Below are positions 27,198 to 35,104 of a stretch of 58,724 bases of DNA, piece by piece. Location of the stretch: assembly GCA_903832665.1 (NCBI GenBank), contig CAILCG010000012.1, forward strand, positions 1 through 58,724, written 5' to 3'. Under the pieces are notes generated by a model, which searched no databases, was not told where the DNA came from, and was given only the letters and a program-made list of their open reading frames with translations. Source of the DNA: an uncultured Methanomicrobiales archaeon (GTDB taxonomy: Archaea > Halobacteriota > Methanomicrobia > Methanomicrobiales > Methanospirillaceae). How positions within the stretch are numbered: position 1 is the first letter of the stretch; the number at the start of each line of letters is the position of its first letter. A program made the position numbers and the translations under genes.

Positions 27198-27566
27198 ATG
27201 TCAGCGATTGTGCACTTTGATGTACCGGCAGAGGATACCGGGAGAGCAAAAAAGTTCTATTCCTCGCTCTTTGACTGGAAGTTTGAATCCTACCCGGGGA
27301 TGGAGTACTATCTCATAGCCACGAAAAACCTCGATGGCACGCCCGGGGTGGGCGGCGGCATCGGGAAACGGATGGCCCCCTCGCAGCGGATGATGAACTA
27401 TTTCGGTGTGGCCTCCATTGATGCTGCGATGAAGAAAGTGACCAGGCTCGGGGGAAAACTCATCATGGGGAAGATGCCGGTGCCGGGCATGGGCTACCTT
27501 GCAAACTGCATCGATACTGAGGGTAACTTCTTCGGTCTCTGGGAAGAGAACAAAGAGGCGAAGTGA
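27198..27566 (+). CDS. VOC family protein (glyoxalase/dioxygenase-like)
   Basis: 122 aa with the paired beta-alpha-beta-beta-beta modules of the vicinal oxygen chelate fold. It starts VHFDVPAEDTGRAKKFYSSLFDWKFE, a standard VOC opening with the metal-ligand His. The second module ends NCIDTEGNFFGLWE, which carries the usual Glu-rich ligand strand. Substrate unknown. It starts ATG 27198 and stands 62 bp upstream of tag on the same strand, so the two may be co-transcribed. Confidence 0.85.
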   Translation: MSAIVHFDVPAEDTGRAKKFYSSLFDWKFESYPGMEYYLIATKNLDGTPGVGGGIGKRMAPSQRMMNYFGVASIDAAMKKVTRLGGKLIMGKMPVPGMGYLANCIDTEGNFFGLWEENKEAK

Positions 27567-27628
27567 TCGCATTCCCGCCCGCTGTATCCGTGAGGCGTAC
27601 GAACACCATACCTGATTCGGGGTGACCA

Positions 27629-28264
27629 ATGAAAGAGAAAAAACGCTGCTCCTGGACCGGTCTCGGTACCGATCCCCTGATGCTCAAGTACCATGACGAA
27701 GAGTGGGGGGTCCCTGTCCACGACGACCAGATCCTCTTTGAATTCCTTATCCTTGAGGGTGTGCAGGCCGGGCTCTCCTGGCAGACGGTCCTCCGCAAGC
27801 GGGAGAATTACCGGAAAGCCTTCCGGCATTTCGATCCGGAGGCGGTTGCACAGTTTACCGAGGCGGATATTGAGCGCCTGCTCACGGATCCCGGTATCAT
27901 CCGGAACCGGCGGAAGTTTGCCGCTGCTGTCCGGAATGCCCGGAAATTCCTGGAGATCCGGGATGAGTATGGCTCGTTCGATACCTACATCTGGCAGTTT
28001 TCCGGAGGCAGACCGATCGATCATGCGCTGGGTTCGGTGGGAGAAATTCCGGCAACCTCACCGGAGTCGGATGCCATGAGCAGGGACCTGAAGAAGCGGG
28101 GTTTTAGCTTTGTCGGCCCCGTCATCTGCTATTCCTTCATGCAGGCGGTCGGGATGGTCAACGACCACGAGACCGGCTGCTTCCGGCATGAGGAGGTGAA
28201 ACAGGTGGCGGACTCCGGAGGGTCGGCCGGAACTCCTGGAAAAATCCGGAATTATCCGCACTGA
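27629..28264 (+). CDS. tag: DNA-3-methyladenine glycosylase I
   Basis: A 211-aa Tag-family base-excision enzyme that removes 3-methyladenine. The N-terminal CSWTG...YHDEEWGVPVHDD block, the LILEGVQAGLSWQTVL helix and the zinc-snap residues (Cys near the start, NDHETGCFRH near the end) are all present. The helix-hairpin-helix region is around LLTDPGIIRNRRK. About 20 residues after the zinc site are non-conserved. Tag is patchy in methanogens, so transfer from bacteria is likely. Confidence 0.92.
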   Translation: MKEKKRCSWTGLGTDPLMLKYHDEEWGVPVHDDQILFEFLILEGVQAGLSWQTVLRKRENYRKAFRHFDPEAVAQFTEADIERLLTDPGIIRNRRKFAAAVRNARKFLEIRDEYGSFDTYIWQFSGGRPIDHALGSVGEIPATSPESDAMSRDLKKRGFSFVGPVICYSFMQAVGMVNDHETGCFRHEEVKQVADSGGSAGTPGKIRNYPH

Positions 28265-28311
28265 TCTGACAAGAGTCCGGTCCGCACGTTCTCTCACTGG
28301 CTCATGTCACC

Positions 28312-28478
28312 TGCATTGCCCGAGTGCGCATGTTTGAACGCAATAATCTGTCGATGATCTGCTGGCAGTTATCGCAACCGGTGAGATCATCGAGAAATAT
28401 TCAGATGATGATCCCTGCCCTTCCGCTCTCATCCTTGGTTTTATTAACCATACCGCATATCATGTAGTAATGAGTTGA
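28312..28478 (+). pseudogene. DUF4258 toxin remnant
   Basis: A decayed partner of the following antitoxin. One frame gives ARVRMFERNNLS (about 28318-28352). After a one-base loss the next frame gives DDLLAVIATGEIIEKYSDDD, then a PSALILGFINHTAYHVVMS-like end and TGA at 28476. RMFER...DDLLAVIATGEIIE...LGF...HVV is the DUF4258 (RelE-like fold) pattern. The N-terminal strand is missing. Its stop abuts the antitoxin ATG, so the original operon order is kept. Confidence 0.65.
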
Positions 28479-28715
28479 ATGATTCCTGATCGCTGCACCT
28501 TCTGCAAAGGCCGGCTCGAAGAGAGAAAAACCGAGTTCATTGCATGGGCCGGTGGAGAGGTTGTCGTCATCAAAGATGTGCCGGCATACGTCTGCGAGCA
28601 ATGCGGAGAAGCGTATTATACGCCGGAAATCTCCCAGAGGATTGACGGGTTCATGCGGGACGTGCACCAGAAAAGCTCTGCGTCCGGCCGGTTCCCGCAG
28701 GCGACATGTCATTGA
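28479..28715 (+). CDS. YgiT-type zinc finger antitoxin
   Basis: A 78-aa MqsA/YgiT-like N-terminal zinc-finger protein. CTFCKGRLEE and CEQCGEAYYTPE form the four-Cys site, followed by a short helix. There is no C-terminal helix-turn-helix, as in the short YgiT antitoxins paired with DUF4258 toxins. It is intact while the toxin just upstream is broken, so it is probably a leftover antitoxin. The ATG directly follows the toxin stop. Confidence 0.8.
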   Translation: MIPDRCTFCKGRLEERKTEFIAWAGGEVVVIKDVPAYVCEQCGEAYYTPEISQRIDGFMRDVHQKSSASGRFPQATCH

Positions 28716-28810
28716 ACTGTTGATTTTTTTAATTGAACCGATAGAAGGTTAACCTACCCCCACTACGGACTTTCCGGTAAGGATAGCAACGAAGCATGCA
28801 CAGGTGCTTG

Positions 28811-29440
28811 ATGATGAAACCGAAAAAAGGAAAATCCCGGCCGTCTGCACAATCTGAAGAACAGATACTGGACAACTGTCTTTCCCTTGTCATTTCCCAA
28901 TGGGGCGAGGATTTCTGTACTAGTTCTTATTTCGAGAACCTGTCCGATAAAGAGAAAGAGGAATACGAAGGCATTGCCTTTTTCTTCACCGAGATGATGT
29001 TTACCTATCTTGGGTTGACCCCTCAGCAGTGGGACGAAGACTCTATGGAGGAGTGCTGCGTTTTTCTTTTTTCGGAAAAGATGTCCGAAGGTCCTGAATT
29101 TTTCCCGTGCATTGTCCCGGTGCTCTCTGCGTTTTTTTCGTACCTTGAAGAACATAATCTTCAGAAGAATGCCGGAGCAATGGCACGCGAAATCAAAAAT
29201 CTCCACGAGCGTATAATGGAACGGTCGTCTAATCCTGACAACTGGGGAATGGCAAAACGGTTTGTGATGACTGCCCGTGCTGACGGGATTGACGTTACTG
29301 ATGCAAAGGCTGTCCATAAGTACATCGAAGCATACAACCGGAAGGTTCTGAAAGACGGGCCCGGCTCCGGCATGTTCAAGGACGCCCCCCATGATCTTGT
29401 CATAGGGCGCACTGGGAAAAAATCTGCACGGAAATGTTGA
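28811..29440 (+). CDS. Hypothetical protein, about 209 aa
   Basis: A soluble, mostly helical, acidic protein with no recognised motif. An N-terminal basic patch (MMKPKKGKSRP) is followed by helices such as EEQILDNCLSLVISQWGEDF, a hydrophobic middle (FFPCIVPVLSAFFSYLEEHN) and a basic C-terminus (GKKSARKC). The middle resembles a small helical bundle of the kind seen in regulators or SEC-C-linked proteins, but I cannot assign it. Starts at 28796, 28811 or 28814 are possible. It has no close neighbours on the same strand. Confidence 0.6.
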   Translation: MMKPKKGKSRPSAQSEEQILDNCLSLVISQWGEDFCTSSYFENLSDKEKEEYEGIAFFFTEMMFTYLGLTPQQWDEDSMEECCVFLFSEKMSEGPEFFPCIVPVLSAFFSYLEEHNLQKNAGAMAREIKNLHERIMERSSNPDNWGMAKRFVMTARADGIDVTDAKAVHKYIEAYNRKVLKDGPGSGMFKDAPHDLVIGRTGKKSARKC

Positions 29441-29544
29441 ACCCGAGTGTAACACCGGTGTTACAACTGTATTTCCTGGTGTAGTGGGATCTTCCTTTTT
29501 TTTATGTCTCCGGCTATATCGTGAAGGAAAGGGGGTCTTGTCCA

Positions 29545-29680
29545 TAGTGGGGTGGGTGGGGCCAAAAGAAGACTGAACATGAGAGGGGAGTCGGGCAGTG
29601 TACTTTTTGCGGCGGACCGGGACCGCTCGATAATTTTGGCGAGTTGGGCCGCTCGCGGATGGGGATCGCCCGGCAGCCCA
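29545..29680 (+). repeat. Composite repeat B, copy 3 (partial)
   Basis: The part GGTGGGTGGGGCCAAAAG through GTCGGGCAGTGTACTTTTTG matches 23290-23345, and the following AATTTTGGCGAGTTGGGCC...CGCGGATGGGGATCGC matches 30930-30970. It lacks the upstream inverted arm. The gap 29441-29736 contains only this and the tandem repeat at 29701. Confidence 0.6.
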
Positions 29681-29700
29681 CATATCCGACAATTAGACTT

Positions 29701-29735
29701 AATTGACAACCTAATTGACAACCTAATTGACAACC
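29701..29735 (+). repeat. 12-bp tandem repeat, three copies
   Basis: AATTGACAACCT occurs three times in a row (the third copy incomplete), immediately after the Fic stop codon on the opposite strand. Likely a slippage product. Confidence 0.7.
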
Positions 29736-29736
29736 A

Positions 29737-30789
29737 CTACTTCAGAATATAATGAGCTCCCCGACGGATTCCTTCCATCTGGATCAACTCTTTTTCCGCC
29801 ATTTGTAATAATTCTTTTAAGGCCGCCTGGCGTGAAATGTGAAAAAGGGAAACAAGATCTGAGGTTTTAATCGATCCATTGGCATGGATATACTCAATAA
29901 TCTTCATCTGCCGTTCGGACAGTGCCACCTGCCCGCGGGCGACCTTCCGGTGCTCATCGGATGAGAGCAACAGAACCCTTTCTTTTACCCGGTGCAGTGA
30001 GATCTCTACACCCTCGGTGAAGTAATCCAGCCAGACTGTGGTATCCGGGTATGTCTTGTTCACCGCTTTGAGCACTTCGTAGTATGCGAGCCGGTCGCTG
30101 TCGTAAAAATCGTCCAGCGTAAAGAATCGCTTAATATCAAACTCCCGCATGGTGAGGATCAAGGTAGCAAGTGCCCGGGCAGTCCTCCCGTTGCCATCCA
30201 CGAACGGGTGAATCCGCACCAGCTCGTAATGTGCAATGCCGGCAACGAGCACCGGGTGCATCTCGTGCGCTGCATCGGAATTCAGCCAGGTGATGAGAGC
30301 AATCATCATCGAGGCTACCTCTTTTGGGGGCGGCGGGGAATACACGACCTCTTTTGTGTGTCGGTTTCCGACTACAATCCGGACCTTCCGGAACGCCCCT
30401 TCGGTGGCCGGATCGTCAAGGGTTTCCTGCGTGATGGCGCGGTGGAGCGCGAGGATATGAGCTTCCGATATTTGCCCGTCATTCTGATAGGCGTCGATAT
30501 GTTCCAGCACCCGCAGGTAATTGAGCACCTCGGCTTTTGCCCGTCGGGCCACCATCACATCCCGGCCTTCAGCCAGCTGGCTCACTTCTTCGAGCGTGAG
30601 CGGGTTTCCTTCAATCGCGGTTGAAGCATGCGCAGCCCGGACCAGCTGCTCCCGGCGGATTGAAACCTCCCATTTCGGTACGAGATGTGCATGGAGGATG
30701 ACTTCCCGGGCTGCAGCAATTGCGGCAAGCCGTTTCACCATCGCATGGTTGTAGGAAAATACCGGTGAAAACGTATGGAACTCCTTCAT
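29737..30789 (-). CDS. Fic family protein with C-terminal helix-turn-helix
   Basis: 350 aa. The Fic core motif HPFVDGNGRTAR at 194-205 is complete, so AMP or similar transfer to a protein hydroxyl is predicted. The inhibitory helix motif STAIEGN at 56-62 supplies the Glu that blocks ATP, placing it in the self-regulated class with an N-terminal inhibitory helix. The C-terminal about 70 residues form a winged helix (MKIIEYIHANGSIKTSDLVS...ISRQAALKELLQMAE), which may bind its own promoter. It starts ATG 30789 and stands alone between repeats. Confidence 0.9.
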   Translation of the reverse strand: MKEFHTFSPVFSYNHAMVKRLAAIAAAREVILHAHLVPKWEVSIRREQLVRAAHASTAIEGNPLTLEEVSQLAEGRDVMVARRAKAEVLNYLRVLEHIDAYQNDGQISEAHILALHRAITQETLDDPATEGAFRKVRIVVGNRHTKEVVYSPPPPKEVASMMIALITWLNSDAAHEMHPVLVAGIAHYELVRIHPFVDGNGRTARALATLILTMREFDIKRFFTLDDFYDSDRLAYYEVLKAVNKTYPDTTVWLDYFTEGVEISLHRVKERVLLLSSDEHRKVARGQVALSERQMKIIEYIHANGSIKTSDLVSLFHISRQAALKELLQMAEKELIQMEGIRRGAHYILK

Positions 30790-30880
30790 GCACTTCTCCC
30801 TTTTGTTCTCTTTTGGATGCCTGCCCTCATGGTTATTGCGGTTCGGCTCGCGATCGGGAATCCTCCCGGGATTTACTGGG

Positions 30881-30975
30881 AGGAGGGGGGTCGGGCGGTG
30901 TACTTTGCGTGGCAGGCCGGGAACGCTCTGTAATTTTGACGAGTTGGCCCTCCTCGCGGATGGGGGATCGCTTAG
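30881..30975 (+). repeat. Composite repeat B, copy 4 (partial)
   Basis: GGGGGGTCGGGCGGTGTACTTTGC and the next about 70 bp match 29590-29680. TCCTCCC...GGGAGGA just before it forms a short hairpin. The rest of the 450-bp gap to 31240 is AT-rich and holds no gene I can support. Confidence 0.65.
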
Positions 30976-31239
30976 TTGGATGTCAGGGCCTCACGTAAGC
31001 GAGAAATTCTTACAAAAAAATATTTTTCCGCATGATTTGGATCAATAAGATTACAGAATAATCATCCGACGTTTGTTATCTCCCCCGAATCAAAATCATT
31101 TCTAAAAACAGAATCGTAAATAATATTATAATCAAGCCTCAATCAGCAAGATGGAAGGATTGGTTCGGATAAAAATTTCTTTAGGTGTCCAGATAATCTG
31201 GTTGCAAAAACTGTTTCTTCCTCAAAAGCTGGTGTAACA

Positions 31240-32037
31240 TTGAAAAAAATTTATTTTTTTGAACTATTCTATTTTTGTTTATCGGTGATTCTCATCACGC
31301 AGGCGAATGCGAATCCTCTTGAACCTACGTTAACGAAGATCTTTGTCCAGCAGGATAATGTGACATTAGCGGATGTGAGTAACGCATCTGTAACCTGTTA
31401 TGGACCAGATGGAGTGAGCCCGTATTTTGTTTCACGACCTTTGCTCTGCCAATCTGATGGTTGTGCATTGTATGATCAAAATTTTGGTCCGATGATGGGA
31501 ATTTCAACCTGTATGTTAGAAGGAATCCGCAATGGGACGGCATTCAAAGCAAACCTTTCGCACCCGGGTCCGGCGGAATGCGGGCCCGTTGAGCATTGGG
31601 ATTTCGGAAAAGAACGCCGCTTATACTCACTTTCTTTCGATGAATCCGCTAACTGTTATGAGATTGGGAATCGTGATATGCGTGATTGTGAGAGATTTCT
31701 CCAACCCGAAGGTAATACAAATGGATCTTATGGTTACACACAGATCAATAACGGCTCTGGGTGGACTGTATGGAAGCGAACCCCGGAATATAATCAGTGT
31801 GTAGGTGAAACATATAACCGAACGCCTATCTGTCTTGAAGCCTACAATCGCATTGTTAACCAGACAGAAGCCCGTGAATACAAACCATCATTCTACTGTT
31901 CAATGAGGTTCACAATATCTCCCGAAAACCGTACCTTCGAACAATCTGCCCTGTCTTCAGGGTACAGGGCCGAGCCGAAAAGCCTGGTTGAGTCCCTCTT
32001 TTGCAATTTCCTCCGTTTTTTCGGGGGGGTCTGTTAG
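31240..32037 (+). CDS. Secreted Cys-rich protein of unknown function, 265 aa
   Basis: Starts TTG 31240 with a signal peptide (MKKIYFFELFYFCLSVILIT, cleavage near ANA). The mature part has about a dozen Cys and many Asn-X-Ser/Thr sites (NASV, NGTA, NNGS, NQTE), which fits an N-glycosylated, disulphide-bonded cell-surface protein. No domain recognised. The gene and the next one are clearly AT-richer than the ribosomal genes that follow, suggesting a different origin. It ends in TAG, one base before the GTG of the next gene, so the two are probably one operon. Confidence 0.65.
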   Translation: MKKIYFFELFYFCLSVILITQANANPLEPTLTKIFVQQDNVTLADVSNASVTCYGPDGVSPYFVSRPLLCQSDGCALYDQNFGPMMGISTCMLEGIRNGTAFKANLSHPGPAECGPVEHWDFGKERRLYSLSFDESANCYEIGNRDMRDCERFLQPEGNTNGSYGYTQINNGSGWTVWKRTPEYNQCVGETYNRTPICLEAYNRIVNQTEAREYKPSFYCSMRFTISPENRTFEQSALSSGYRAEPKSLVESLFCNFLRFFGGVC

Positions 32038-32038
32038 C

Positions 32039-32383
32039 GTGCTGTATGTAACCCATTTTATTCTTGCACTTGTCACGACATGGGTTATCGAAATTTCAAT
32101 TTTGATTGTTGTCTTCCGATTCGTTTTCCATGATCGAAATCTCCCTACAGGAAAGATAATTTTTACCGGGGCACTCTGCACTGCATTGACTTTACCCTAT
32201 CTCTGGTTTGTTCTGCCACCGTATACGGATCCAGTATACTATCCTTTAATTGGGGAATCTTTTGTTGTCATAGTTGAGGCTGTTATCCTGAACCGGGTGC
32301 TTGATATAAGGATGAAGCAGGCAGTTATGTGTTCGCTGGCCATGAATTCGGCGTCTTATGTACTAGGTTTTTACCTCCTCTAA
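32039..32383 (+). CDS. Small integral membrane protein, 114 aa
   Basis: The frame is open from 31988, but GTG 32039, just after the preceding stop and behind a G-rich stretch, is the better start (VLYVTHFILALVTTWVIEIS). Four hydrophobic segments are visible. A conserved-looking middle has PLIGESFVVIVEAVILNRVL and the end is MNSASYVLGFYLL. I recall similar small proteins beside secreted glycoproteins in methanogens, but no function is known. It may anchor or assist the product of the preceding gene. Confidence 0.6.
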   Translation: MLYVTHFILALVTTWVIEISILIVVFRFVFHDRNLPTGKIIFTGALCTALTLPYLWFVLPPYTDPVYYPLIGESFVVIVEAVILNRVLDIRMKQAVMCSLAMNSASYVLGFYLL

Positions 32384-32582
32384 AACCGCAAAAAATTTGA
32401 ATAACCACAAGGCAAGTCATCTCTTCGGAAGATGAAGTGGCTCATCTCTAAGGAGGAATCAATCATTCCAGATCAACCCGGAAAATCTCCTCCACCCAAG
32501 ATCACCTTTATGTCCCCAGCCATCAATATTTACAGACCCAAGCTCGGAACCCGCAAATACGGGACGGCATGGTGCAAACACT

Positions 32583-33059
32583 ATGGCAGAAGTGGTCGAG
32601 GTTTTAGTACCCGGCGGAAGGGCAACGGCTGGTCCCCCATTAGGACCTTCGCTCGGACCACTCGGTATCAACGTGAAAGCAGTAGTCGATGAGATCAACA
32701 AGAAGACGGCATCCTTCAACGGCATGCAGGTCCCTGTAACGATCACCGTCGACGCGAAGAAAGCGTTCACGATCTCCGTGGGTATTCCCCCGGTGACGGC
32801 ACTCATCAAGAAAGAGGCCAATATCGAGAAAGGATCCGCAGAGCCCAACGTCAAAGTGGTAGGCAATCTACCATTCGAGGCCGCTGTCAGAATTGCCAAC
32901 ATGAAACTCGAAAGCATGCTCTCGTACGAGCTCAAGACTGCCGTAAAGGAAGTCATAGGCACGTGCGTCAGCATGGGAGTTACCGTTGACGGCAAGAAGG
33001 CAAAAGATGTCTTCGCCCTCATCAATGAAGGCAAATACGACAGCGTTCTCGTGAAGTAA
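32583..33059 (+). CDS. rpl11: Large-subunit ribosomal protein uL11
   Basis: 158 aa, the base of the ribosomal stalk, binding 23S rRNA with GTPase factors. It starts [20 protein letters not shown], with the conserved [14 protein letters not shown] proline block and [11 protein letters not shown]. The ATG at 32583 matches the family N-terminus. It leads the rpl11-rpl1-rpl10-rpl12 operon. A possible TATA (CAATATTTAC) lies near 32524. Confidence 0.97.
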   Translation: MAEVVEVLVPGGRATAGPPLGPSLGPLGINVKAVVDEINKKTASFNGMQVPVTITVDAKKAFTISVGIPPVTALIKKEANIEKGSAEPNVKVVGNLPFEAAVRIANMKLESMLSYELKTAVKEVIGTCVSMGVTVDGKKAKDVFALINEGKYDSVLVK

Positions 33060-33118
33060 CATGAGAAAACCATAGGAGATCGGTTATAGGTCCGGTCGCA
33101 GAACTATGGAGGAATCTG

Positions 33119-33763
33119 ATGGTTGATAGGGCCAAAATTTTAGAAGCCGTAAACGCAGCGATTGAAAAAGCGCCAGAGCGTAAGTTCTCTGAGAGCATCG
33201 ATATTACCATCAATCTCAAGAATATCGATATGGCGCAGCCGAAAAATCGTATCGACGAGACGATTATGCTCCCCTACGGTACCGGAGATAAAATCAGTAT
33301 CTGCGTTATCGGAAAAGGAGATATCGTCACGCAGGCTAAGGAAGCCAAGGTCGAACTGATTATCGGCCCTGAAGAAGTTGAGCGGCTCGGTGGTCAGCCC
33401 CGCGAAGCACGGAGAGTAGCCAGTACATACCGCTACTTCCTTGCAGAGATGGGTGTCATGGCCGGTGTCGGCCGGTATCTGGGTCCACGGCTCGGTCCGC
33501 GGGGCAGAATGCCGCTGCCGATAGCAGCACAGCAGGATATCCGCCCCATTGTGGCGCGCCTGCGCAACTCTGTGAAGATCCGTACCAAAGACAAGACGGT
33601 CTTCTCTTCAAAGGTCGGTACAACGGCTATGAAGCCGGAACAGGTCGCCGAGAACATTGAAACGATCGTTAAAAGGATCGAATCTGTCCTTGCACAGGGT
33701 CCGTTGAACGTTCGTTCCATCTTTGTCAAGACCACGATGGGTCCCGCAGTGAGGCTGGAATAA
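33119..33763 (+). CDS. rpl1: Large-subunit ribosomal protein uL1
   Basis: 214 aa with the two-domain L1 fold. Family blocks include KNIDMAQPKNRIDETIMLPYG and GRYLGPRLGPRGRMPLP, which contacts rRNA, and the C-terminal FVKTTMGPAVRLE. GAGGAAT lies before ATG 33119. In methanogens L1 also represses its own mRNA, so autoregulation of this operon is likely, though I have not identified the site. Its stop overlaps the rpl10 start (TAATG). Confidence 0.97.
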   Translation: MVDRAKILEAVNAAIEKAPERKFSESIDITINLKNIDMAQPKNRIDETIMLPYGTGDKISICVIGKGDIVTQAKEAKVELIIGPEEVERLGGQPREARRVASTYRYFLAEMGVMAGVGRYLGPRLGPRGRMPLPIAAQQDIRPIVARLRNSVKIRTKDKTVFSSKVGTTAMKPEQVAENIETIVKRIESVLAQGPLNVRSIFVKTTMGPAVRLE

Positions 33764-34611
33764 TGGCGTTGTATACCCACCACCTGCCCACCTGGAAAAA
33801 GGACGAAGTCGCAGAGATTAAGAAGAACGCGAAAGCGTACTCCTTAATCGGGCTCGTGGACATGTACGGTATCCCGGCACAGCAGGTGCAGCAGATCCGC
33901 AGGAACCTGCGGGGACAAGCTGTCATCAAGGTGACCCGGAATACGCTTATCGAGCACGCGTTTGAGGATATTGGCGGCGACGTCAAAGATCTCTCGAAGT
34001 ACATCTCCGGTCACTCGGCGATCATCTTCACCAACGACAACCCGTTCAAGCTGTTCAAGCAGCTGGAAAAGACCAAGACCAAGATGGCGGCAAAAGCCGG
34101 CGACAAAGCACCGGAAGATATCGTCATCGAGAAAGGTCCGACCAGTTTCAAGCCGGGTCCGATTGTTGGTGAACTCCAGCAGGCAGGCATACCCGCAGCG
34201 ATTGAAGGCGGCAAGGTCAAGATCAGAGAGACCAAGACTGTTGTCAAGAAAGGCGGCGTCATCTCGGCAAAACTCGCCGCGATCCTCGCCAAGCTTGACA
34301 TCAAGCCCATGGATGTCGGTCTTGCACTGCAGGCGGCATACCACGAAGGTGGAATCTTTGAGCCGTCCGTTCTCGCGGTAGATGAGACAGTTGTTCTCGC
34401 ACAGATCCAGCTCGCAGCCACCCAGGCGTTCAACCTGTCGGTCAACGAGTCGATCCCAACCAAAGACACGATGGAAGCCATCCTGACGAAGGCCGTCCGG
34501 GAAGCCCGCGGTCTTGCGGTTGAGGCAGCGATCTACGAGAAGGACGTTATCGATGCGATTATCGGTAAAGCGCACGCAGAAAGCCAGGCGATCAACGGCC
34601 TGGTTAAATAA
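33763..34611 (+). CDS. rpl10: Ribosomal stalk protein uL10 (P0)
   Basis: 282 aa that anchors L12 dimers on the ribosome. The N-terminal rRNA-binding domain (KIKKNAKAYSLIGLVDMYGI-like, KVTRNTLIEHAF) and the archaeal insertion domain (TSFKPGPIVGELQQAGIPA) are present. The helical spine for L12 follows. It ends at INGLVK without the acidic, Gly-Leu-Phe-ending tail found on many archaeal P0 proteins, so it is shorter than the usual 330-350 aa. I believe short P0 occurs in related methanogens, but cannot check. Confidence 0.95.
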   Translation: MALYTHHLPTWKKDEVAEIKKNAKAYSLIGLVDMYGIPAQQVQQIRRNLRGQAVIKVTRNTLIEHAFEDIGGDVKDLSKYISGHSAIIFTNDNPFKLFKQLEKTKTKMAAKAGDKAPEDIVIEKGPTSFKPGPIVGELQQAGIPAAIEGGKVKIRETKTVVKKGGVISAKLAAILAKLDIKPMDVGLALQAAYHEGGIFEPSVLAVDETVVLAQIQLAATQAFNLSVNESIPTKDTMEAILTKAVREARGLAVEAAIYEKDVIDAIIGKAHAESQAINGLVK

Positions 34612-34640
34612 TAATTTGAGATTATCTGAGGTAGTTTAAG

Positions 34641-34949
34641 ATGGAGTATATCTATGCAGCACTTCTCCTGCACAAAGCAGGCAAGAAAGTCGATGAGAAT
34701 GGCGTTAAGGCAGTCCTTACTGCCGCCGGTGTAGCAGTCAATGAATCCCGCATCAAGGCACTCGTAGCAGCCCTCGACGGCGTTAACATTGATGAGTCAA
34801 TCGCCAAGGCAGCAGTCGCCCAGGTTGCAGTTGCAGCAGCACCCGCAGCAGCAGGCCACGCAGCACCCGCCAAGGAAGAGCACAAGGAAGAAGACAAGAA
34901 GGGAGAGGAAGAGAGCGGTATGGCAGGGCTCGGTGCCCTGTTCGGCTAA
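34641..34949 (+). CDS. rpl12: Ribosomal stalk protein P1 (archaeal L12)
   Basis: 102 aa. The N-terminal dimerisation domain ([20 protein letters not shown]) is followed by an Ala-rich hinge, a charged Lys/Glu stretch and the conserved [10 protein letters not shown] end, which contacts translation factors. GAGGTAG precedes the ATG. Last gene of the stalk operon. Confidence 0.97.
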   Translation: MEYIYAALLLHKAGKKVDENGVKAVLTAAGVAVNESRIKALVAALDGVNIDESIAKAAVAQVAVAAAPAAAGHAAPAKEEHKEEDKKGEEESGMAGLGALFG

Positions 34950-34965
34950 TCTCTTTTTTTCTTCT
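34949..34965 (+). terminator. T-rich terminator of the ribosomal operon
   Basis: CTCTTTTTTTCTTCTT directly follows the rpl12 stop. Such pyrimidine/T tracts end archaeal transcripts without needing a hairpin. Confidence 0.5.
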
Positions 34966-35074
34966 TACGTTCTTGTCCGCTGATTAGCGCAGTTCTGTTT
35001 TCATTCTGATCCGTTCTGGAATTTGATCCGTTCTGGATGTTTTTGGGCATTTGTCCATCGGGTATTCGTGTACT

Positions 35075-35083
35075 GATAAATAG
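35075..35083 (+). promoter_or_regulatory. TATA box of the serpin gene
   Basis: GATAAATAG is centred about 26 nt before ATG 35105, with no Shine-Dalgarno sequence, consistent with a leaderless mRNA. Confidence 0.45.
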
Positions 35084-35104
35084 TACAACGCAGCATAAAA
35101 AAAT

